In this document: positions 22,703 to 27,441 of the stretch, piece by piece
Layout: each line of letters opens with the position of its first letter
Numbering within the stretch: position 1 is the stretch's first letter
NCBI GenBank assembly: GCA_964541695.1
Contig: CAZIRB010000021.1
Coordinates: 1-27,441, forward strand
DNA length: 27,441 bases
Direction: 5' to 3'
Source: CAZKGE01 sp964541695
GTDB lineage: Bacteria > Bacillota > Clostridia > Christensenellales > CAG-138
Position numbers and translations under genes: made by a program
The notes under the pieces: generated by a model
What the model was told of the DNA's origin: nothing
The model's database searches: none
What the model saw: only the letters and a program-made list of their open reading frames with translations

Positions 22703-23740
22703 TCAGTTGCGATCCAAAAGGCTGGCGTTCGCGGCAAAATACGCGTCCAGCGCGCGCACGCCCTCGCCGATCAGCGTTTTTGGCGCGAACGAATAAGTGA
22801 ACGCGTTTTTCGCAACCTCACATATCTGCTCCGTGGTCAGGTCGAACGCCTCGGCGACGGCGAGGAAATTCCCGTTCAGGTCGCTCCTGAAAAACGGCGG
22901 ATCGTCGGAGTTGACCGACACCGGCACGCCCGCGTCGTACAGCCGCTTGAAGCTGTGGCTTTTTATATCCGGATACACGTTCAGGCAGACGTTGCTGAGC
23001 GGACAGACGGTGAGAAGTATCTTCTCGCCGGCCAGCCTCTTTACCAGCGCCGGGTCCTCGACCGAGCGCACGCCGTGGTCGATCCGTTTCGTGTGCAAGG
23101 AATTCAGCGTGTCGATCACGCTGTCCGGGCCGCAGTCCTCGCCCGCGTGCGCGGTCACGCCGAACCCCAGTTCCCTTGCGCGCTTAAACGCCGCCGCGTG
23201 TTTGTGCGCGGGGTAGCCCGCCTCCGCGTTGTCCAGGCCGACCGCGACCAGCGCCGCGTCCTCGCGGAAGGCTGCCATGCGGTCGACGAACGCAAGGTTC
23301 TCCTCCGGCGGCATCGTCCGGTCGAGCTCCGGAATGCCCGCAAAATACACATCGTACCGGTCCAGCGCCTCGCGCCTGCCCGCGATGAACCCCTCCATCA
23401 TCGCGGAGAACGGGATGCCGCGCGCCTCGTGGTACGCGCACGAGAACATGATCTCGCGGTAGCGGATGTTCTGCCGCGCGGCGTCCTTGGCCAGCTCGAC
23501 GGTCAGATAGTAGAAATCGTCCGCCGTTTTGATCACCTGGCAGACCGCGTTGATGATGCTTAAAAACCCGTCCAGGTTCTCAAACCGGTAGAGCGCGTCC
23601 GCCTCCTCTACGGTCGAGAACGGCAGCGGCGCGTTGTTGCGGCGCGCAAGCTCCAGCGCGCTTTTCGGGCTGGTCGCGCCGTCGAGGTGCACGTGGTTCT
23701 CGGCCTTCGGCATACCAGCGATCAATTCTTTGAGCGTCAT
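22703..23740 (-). CDS. Adenosine/adenine deaminase family protein
   Basis: 345-residue metal-dependent amidohydrolase. NHVHLDGA (15-22) holds the first two metal His residues. HAGED (about 195) has the third His and the catalytic Glu, HGVRS is the substrate/metal His region, and SDDP (about 275) the last metal Asp. CPLSNVCLNVYPDIKSHSFKRLYDAGVPVSVNSDDPPFF is closer to the adenine deaminase (Aah1-like) group, which reads VNSDDP, than to adenosine deaminases, which usually read LNTDDP. It would release ammonia and give hypoxanthine or inosine. AGGAGGG precedes the ATG. It follows the DUF1152-like gene by 12 bp and precedes iorA by 31 bp. Which purine is used cannot be told from sequence alone. 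Confidence 0.9.
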   Translation of the reverse strand: MTLKELIAGMPKAENHVHLDGATSPKSALELARRNNAPLPFSTVEEADALYRFENLDGFLSIINAVCQVIKTADDFYYLTVELAKDAARQNIRYREIMFSCAYHEARGIPFSAMMEGFIAGRREALDRYDVYFAGIPELDRTMPPEENLAFVDRMAAFREDAALVAVGLDNAEAGYPAHKHAAAFKRARELGFGVTAHAGEDCGPDSVIDTLNSLHTKRIDHGVRSVEDPALVKRLAGEKILLTVCPLSNVCLNVYPDIKSHSFKRLYDAGVPVSVNSDDPPFFRSDLNGNFLAVAEAFDLTTEQICEVAKNAFTYSFAPKTLIGEGVRALDAYFAANASLLDRN

Positions 23741-23752
23741 GGCCGGTCCCTC

Positions 23753-24748
23753 CTACGGCTTATCCGGGTATTGCGGCGGGGTCGGGTAGTCCAGGTCGAT
23801 CGCCAGGCGCGTTTCGCAGACAAGCCCGCATTGGTCGAATATCGCATCCTCGGCCTGCTGCAGCGTTTTCGTCCCGGTAATCGCCCGGATAGCCGGATTC
23901 ATGCCGCAGAGCACGTCCGGATCGAAATAGAACGTCACCGCCGCGGCCGGTATGCGCTCCATGCCCCAGAGCCGCTTGCAGTAGAACACGCCCAGTTCGC
24001 CGCGCGCGGCCCGGCACGGCCACTGCTCCACGTCGTCCGGCCCCATCAGGTCGAACAGGCGCGTTAAATCCGCAACGTCCTTCTGCGTGATGCCGCTCGC
24101 GCCGAGGTACCCGCCGCGGCGCATCGCCTCGCCCACGTTGCGGTTTAAGTGCGCCATGTGCATCTCCGCGTCGCCGCCGTAGCCGTTGAGCGCGTACACG
24201 CCGGGGATGTCCATCTCGGACGCGCACAGCACGGATATGGCGTCGATCAGCGGGCTGCAGACCTGCGTCTCCTCGCCGGAGAAGAACGCGTCCGAGCCGA
24301 TGTCCGCGGAGATAAACAGCTCGCAGCCGTTCTCGCGCACGATCGTCTCGAGCGCCTCGCGCACGCCGGGCAGGCCGCCGGAAAGGCCGATCGCGTACAC
24401 CGGCGCGTCAAACAGATTCGCGACCGCGATCTCGTAGGTCCACTTGCCCGCGCCCATGCCGCCGGTCAGCCTCGTTTCCGGCAAAATCCGCGCAAGATGC
24501 TTGCCGATGCGCCGCGAAGGCTGAAACCAGTCGAGGTCGAATATCTCGCAGCCGTCGGAATACTTGCCCCACCAGTTGACCGACACCGTGGCGAGGCAGA
24601 CGTTCTTGACGCCGAGCGTCCTTGCGTAATTCATGATGGAGATGCTCTGCACCAGGTCGCCGCCGCCGCCGCAGCCCGCGATCAGCACGCTGTTGCATCC
24701 TCTCAGCAGCTCCTCCACCGACGGCTTTGGGACCGTCCAACCATTCAT
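23753..24748 (-). CDS. DUF1152-like protein
   Basis: 331 residues without signal peptide or membrane helices. The glycine-rich VLIAGCGGGGDLVQSI (21-36) near the N-terminus, preceded by a helix, looks like a nucleotide-binding loop and matches the pattern I associate with DUF1152 proteins. Later segments are LPETRLTGGMGAGKWTYEIAVA, YAIGLSGGLPGVREAL, FISADIGSDAFFSGEETQVCSPLIDA and VYALNGYGGDAEMHMAHLN. Acidic and glycine-rich loops suggest a ligand-binding enzyme or sensor. The function of this family is not established. AAGGAGGG precedes the ATG. It sits in the operon between the aldolase and the deaminase, so a role in the same catabolic pathway is likely. The family assignment is moderate. 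Confidence 0.72.
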   Translation of the reverse strand: MNGWTVPKPSVEELLRGCNSVLIAGCGGGGDLVQSISIMNYARTLGVKNVCLATVSVNWWGKYSDGCEIFDLDWFQPSRRIGKHLARILPETRLTGGMGAGKWTYEIAVANLFDAPVYAIGLSGGLPGVREALETIVRENGCELFISADIGSDAFFSGEETQVCSPLIDAISVLCASEMDIPGVYALNGYGGDAEMHMAHLNRNVGEAMRRGGYLGASGITQKDVADLTRLFDLMGPDDVEQWPCRAARGELGVFYCKRLWGMERIPAAAVTFYFDPDVLCGMNPAIRAITGTKTLQQAEDAIFDQCGLVCETRLAIDLDYPTPPQYPDKP

Positions 24749-24810
24749 GCCGCTATCCCTCCTTCAAATTCCTGTTTCTAAAAAATCGTTCGGCACGCGG
24801 CCGCGCACGC

Positions 24811-25479
24811 TCAACCCTCTGCGTCGGCCTCGCGGATGCGCGCCATGCCGTCGTAGCCGCCGGCAACGCCTAGCTGCTCGTCGATGTAGAACGTATCGCC
24901 GCCCATCATCTCGCCCGCGATGGCGATCTTGCACGCGTCCTCGATGACGTAGCACATCTCCATGGCCTGGTAGACGCTGTACGCGCTGCCGCAGATCACG
25001 CCGTGCGCCTGCAGGATGCAGCCGTAGCCGTTTTTGCCGATGGCCTTGACCGCGCTCTTTGCCAGCGCGTCCGTGCCCGCGTCCTCATACGGGGCGACCA
25101 TGACCGCGCCGTTTAACATATACATCGCCGCGATCACGCTGCGCAGGTACTTCCTGCCTTTGAGGCTCCACGCGACCGCAAGCGGCGGGTGGCAGTGTAC
25201 GATCGCGCGGATGTCCGGCCGCGCCTTATAGATGCTGGTGTGCATCGGCGTCTCGATGGAGGGCTTCGTATTGCCCTCGATCACCTTGCCGTCCAAATCG
25301 ATGATGATGACGTCCTCGGGCAGCATGTCGATATAGGCCTTACCGCTGGGCTTGATGGCGACCATGCCGCTCGCCCGGTCGCAGATGCTGATGTTCCCGC
25401 CGCAAAGCTGGACCAGGCCCCGGTCATACAGAAGCTTGCCGACCCGTACGATGTCCTCGCGCTCTTTTTGCATGAGCAT
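24811..25479 (-). CDS. Class II aldolase/adducin family protein (fuculose-phosphate-aldolase-like)
   Basis: 222 residues, the usual length. CGGNIS (26-31) and KPSG (43-46) bind the phosphate. E76 in IETPMHTSIY is the catalytic Glu equivalent. H95 and H97 in VHCHPP and the His of QAHGV (about 158) are the zinc ligands. Such enzymes split 1-phospho-ketoses into dihydroxyacetone phosphate and an aldehyde, or act as 4-epimerases or dehydratases. The cluster also has a sugar kinase, so an aldolase role is most likely. ATG 25479 is chosen, 11 bases after GGAG; a GTG at 25491 lies too close to the ribosome binding site. The gene is separated by 73 bp from the kinase gene and 62 bp from the DUF1152-like gene, with no terminator seen. 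Confidence 0.9.
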   Translation of the reverse strand: MLMQKEREDIVRVGKLLYDRGLVQLCGGNISICDRASGMVAIKPSGKAYIDMLPEDVIIIDLDGKVIEGNTKPSIETPMHTSIYKARPDIRAIVHCHPPLAVAWSLKGRKYLRSVIAAMYMLNGAVMVAPYEDAGTDALAKSAVKAIGKNGYGCILQAHGVICGSAYSVYQAMEMCYVIEDACKIAIAGEMMGGDTFYIDEQLGVAGGYDGMARIREADAEG

Positions 25480-25552
25480 AATTCCGTTCACTCCTTTTTG
25501 CTTGGTGCTTGCTATATTGTGGCCGGCGCGGCGCGCCCGCCTATTTCACCGT

Positions 25553-27058
25553 TTATTGTGTCGCCCGGTCAAACCGCAGCAGGTGGCCCCGCAGCTTCAT
25601 CCAACGGCCGAAAATCTCCCGGTACGCTTCCGCGCCGCCCGCGTTCGGCGCGATCCGCTCCGCGGGCCAGACAAACGCCTTGGCCGCCTCGTCAAGCGAA
25701 TCAAAATACCCCGCGCCCTTTGCCGCGCAGAGCGCCGCGCCGAGCGCCGTGCTCTCCGGATTTTGATACGGCTGCACGGGCAGACCGCTTGCGTCCGCGA
25801 GGATTCGCAGGAACAGCCCCGAGCGGCTCTGTCCGCCGCAGACGTGCAGCACATCCGGCGCGTCGGCACCGAGCGTTTGCAGCGCGGCGAGGTTTGCGCA
25901 AACGCCGAACGCGTTGGTCTCGAGCGCCGCGCGGAAGAAGTGCGCGCGCGTAAAATCCGCGATGTTCCACGGCACCGGGAACAGGAAGCCGCCGAGGTTC
26001 GCCGCCTGCGGTTCCCCGGCCAGCGTGACGCCGATGTAGGCCGACATACCGTCGCAGCCCGGCGCGATCTGCTCCGCCTCCCGCGACATCTGTTCGAACG
26101 CGCCGTCCGCGCCTTGGCAGAGCAGGTCGCGCACCCAGCGCAGCGACAGGCCGGTACCGCCCGCGTTGCACTCAAGCGTCCACTGGTCTTCCCACATGGC
26201 GGGACCGGCGAACGCGTTCCCCTCAGGATCGAAGCGCGGCGCATCCAGAATCGCGATCACGGGCGTCGTCGTGCCCGCGATCACCGCCGTCACGCCCGTA
26301 GTAAACAAACCCATGCCCGCGATGCCGCAGTGCGCATCGCTGCCGCCGATGAACACCGGCACGCCGCCCGTCAATCCGGTCGCCGCGGCGACCGGGCCCA
26401 GCAGCGCGCCGACGGGCTCGTCCGCCTCGCAAATTTCGGGAAAAATGCCGCTCCTAAGCCCCAGCTCGTTCAGCAGCTCCGAGTCGAACGATGCGCTTTT
26501 AAGCGAAAGCATCTGCGAGGACCCCGCGGCCGCGCGCTCGCTGCGCTTTTCGCCGCAGAGCCGGTACGCGAGCCAGTCGCAGAGCATCATCGCGCAGTCG
26601 ATGCGATCGTATGCCTGCGGCGAAAAGCGCTTGTGCCACAGCAGCCGCGGCAGGCCGAACATCGGATGCAGCGGCAGCCCGGTTCGCTGCAAAATCGTTT
26701 CGCGGCGCGGCTCCAGCTCCGAAAGTACGGCCCGCCCGCGCAGGTCCATGTTTGGCGCGCAGTACAGCTCGCGTCCTTCGCGGTCCAAAAACGCCATGCC
26801 GTCGCGCTGGCTCGCGACCGTGACCGCCCGCACCTCGTACCCGTCCAGCGCGCTCACGACGCGGCCGATCAGGCCGCAGATACTTGAAAAACACGCGTCC
26901 GGGTCGAACGCGAACACGTCCTTCCCCGCGGGCGCGCCGCACTCGTAGGTCCACTCCACGGCGGCCGAGGCGAGCACCTTTCCCTCCAAGGAAAAGGAGA
27001 TCGCGCGGCAGTCGCCCGTGCCCGCGTCGACGGACAGCACCGCGGGCGCGCGCGTCAC
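25553..27058 (-). CDS. FGGY-family carbohydrate kinase, LsrK-like
   Basis: 501 residues, two actin-like domains of the glycerokinase superfamily. DAGTGDCRAISFSLEGKVLAS (11-31) is the ATP phosphate-1 loop. SQRDGMAFLDREG, NMDLRGRAV, GLPRLLWHK, CDWLAYRLCGE and FIGGSDAHCGIAGMG (catalytic Asp) follow, then GTTTPVIA and the C-terminal adenosine motif HVCGGQSRSGLFLRILAD. The order and wording (DAGTGxxRAV, DWLAYxLxGE, GGGDxxxG) are closest to AI-2 kinase LsrK among proteins I know, but xylulokinase- or other pentulokinase-like roles are possible. The substrate is not determinable. It starts with GTG at 27058, overlapping the dehydrogenase stop (GTGA), so the genes are coupled. Confidence 0.9.
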   Translation of the reverse strand: MTRAPAVLSVDAGTGDCRAISFSLEGKVLASAAVEWTYECGAPAGKDVFAFDPDACFSSICGLIGRVVSALDGYEVRAVTVASQRDGMAFLDREGRELYCAPNMDLRGRAVLSELEPRRETILQRTGLPLHPMFGLPRLLWHKRFSPQAYDRIDCAMMLCDWLAYRLCGEKRSERAAAGSSQMLSLKSASFDSELLNELGLRSGIFPEICEADEPVGALLGPVAAATGLTGGVPVFIGGSDAHCGIAGMGLFTTGVTAVIAGTTTPVIAILDAPRFDPEGNAFAGPAMWEDQWTLECNAGGTGLSLRWVRDLLCQGADGAFEQMSREAEQIAPGCDGMSAYIGVTLAGEPQAANLGGFLFPVPWNIADFTRAHFFRAALETNAFGVCANLAALQTLGADAPDVLHVCGGQSRSGLFLRILADASGLPVQPYQNPESTALGAALCAAKGAGYFDSLDEAAKAFVWPAERIAPNAGGAEAYREIFGRWMKLRGHLLRFDRATQ

Positions 27059-27441
27059 CGGAGCGCCTCCGCATTCGCGAGCCGGACCGGGCGCTTGCCC
27101 GCGGCAAACAGCGACACATCCTCGTAGACCATGCGCGAGTGGTTCTTGACCACCTCGAGCGACGCGCCGCCGAGGTGCGGCGTAAGCACGACGTTGTCGA
27201 GCGCGAGGAACGGGCTGTCCAATGGCAGCGGCTCCTCGTTGAACACGTCGAACGCGCCGCCCGCAATGCGGTGGTGGCGCAGCGCGTCGAGGATCGCCGC
27301 GTCCGAGACGGTCGAGGCGCGCGCGGTATTGATAAAGTACGCCGTCCGCTTCATGCGCCCGATCAGCGCCTCCCCGATCAGCCCCTTCGTCTCCGGAGTC
27401 GTGGGCAAGTGGTTGGAGACAAAGTCGCCCTCGGCAAACGC
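27055..27441 (-). CDS. D-2-hydroxyacid dehydrogenase (phosphoglycerate-dehydrogenase-like), C-terminal part
   Basis: 128 residues are visible; the frame continues past the right edge. It begins in the NAD-binding domain (AFAEGDFVSNHLPTTPET). The catalytic Arg lies in INTARAS, the Glu in FDVFNEEPLP, and the His in LTPHLGGAS; all three are present and typically placed. It oxidises or reduces a D-2-hydroxyacid with NAD(H). The visible part has no ACT domain after the catalytic region, so a regulated serine-pathway SerA is unlikely. It is the first visible gene of the minus-strand operon, coupled to the FGGY kinase. Confidence 0.92.
   Translation of the reverse strand, partial: AFAEGDFVSNHLPTTPETKGLIGEALIGRMKRTAYFINTARASTVSDAAILDALRHHRIAGGAFDVFNEEPLPLDSPFLALDNVVLTPHLGGASLEVVKNHSRMVYEDVSLFAAGKRPVRLANAEALR

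Noticed and set aside
20230..22800. 856-residue plus-strand open frame opposite iorA and iorB
   Set aside because: High GC creates long antisense frames. The minus strand encodes complete IorAB with all cofactor motifs; the antisense translation is Arg/His-rich without domains.

Overview
The window is GC-rich draft sequence from what looks like a Gram-positive, Clostridia-like Firmicute, probably uncultured. The evidence is a CymR-type Rrf2 regulator ending in MFYI, strong AGGAGG-type ribosome binding sites, sigma-A-like promoters, a shikimate operon of clostridial type with a class I-beta DAHP synthase, and an indolepyruvate:ferredoxin oxidoreductase, which points to anaerobic metabolism. 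Two runs of exactly 100 N (4997-5096, 8867-8966) are scaffold gaps, so continuity across them is assumed by the assembler. The species is not identifiable from the sequence alone.

Layout. 1-712 (minus): start of a secreted, probably adhesin-like protein with an 8-residue Pro/Asp/Thr repeat. 1111-2672 (plus): a UMF1-type MFS transporter with its own promoter and terminator. 2866-4828: a cysteine module, with cymR (plus) convergent on cysK (minus), separated by seven tandem, terminator-like units of about 50 bp. 5097-6743 (plus): a large extracytoplasmic protein of unknown function whose N-terminus lies in the first gap. 6929-14968 (plus): an aromatic amino acid operon, aroF-tyrA-[gap]-aroB-aroA-aroC-pheA-aroE/aroK fusion-aroQ, with mostly overlapping genes. 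It is preceded by a promoter, a 31-codon leader peptide packed with Phe and Tyr codons, and an intrinsic terminator with a matching antiterminator segment. 15017-15370: a second degenerate tandem array, again just beyond a terminator. 15355-27441 (minus): a long catabolic region. In transcription order it holds a D-2-hydroxyacid dehydrogenase (partial), an LsrK-like FGGY kinase, a class II aldolase, a DUF1152-like protein, an adenine/adenosine deaminase and iorA-iorB. After an internal promoter come an unrecognised protein and a three-subunit molybdenum hydroxylase (Mo, FAD and 2Fe-2S subunits).

How the parts work together. The aro operon encodes the whole route from PEP plus erythrose-4-P to chorismate, then prephenate dehydrogenase and chorismate mutase/prephenate dehydratase. 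Only the final aminotransferase is missing. Its leader reads as classical ribosome-mediated attenuation on Phe/Tyr supply. CymR and CysK are known partners in Bacillus and Staphylococcus, so their adjacency here suggests a local cysteine-sensing pair. The minus-strand cluster looks catabolic: deamination of a purine base, hydroxylation of a heterocycle or aldehyde, oxidation of an aryl-2-oxoacid, and phosphorylation and cleavage of a sugar.

The most notable observations are the Phe/Tyr attenuator, the two terminator-associated tandem arrays, the compound operator/promoter sites, and the odd composition of the minus-strand cluster.
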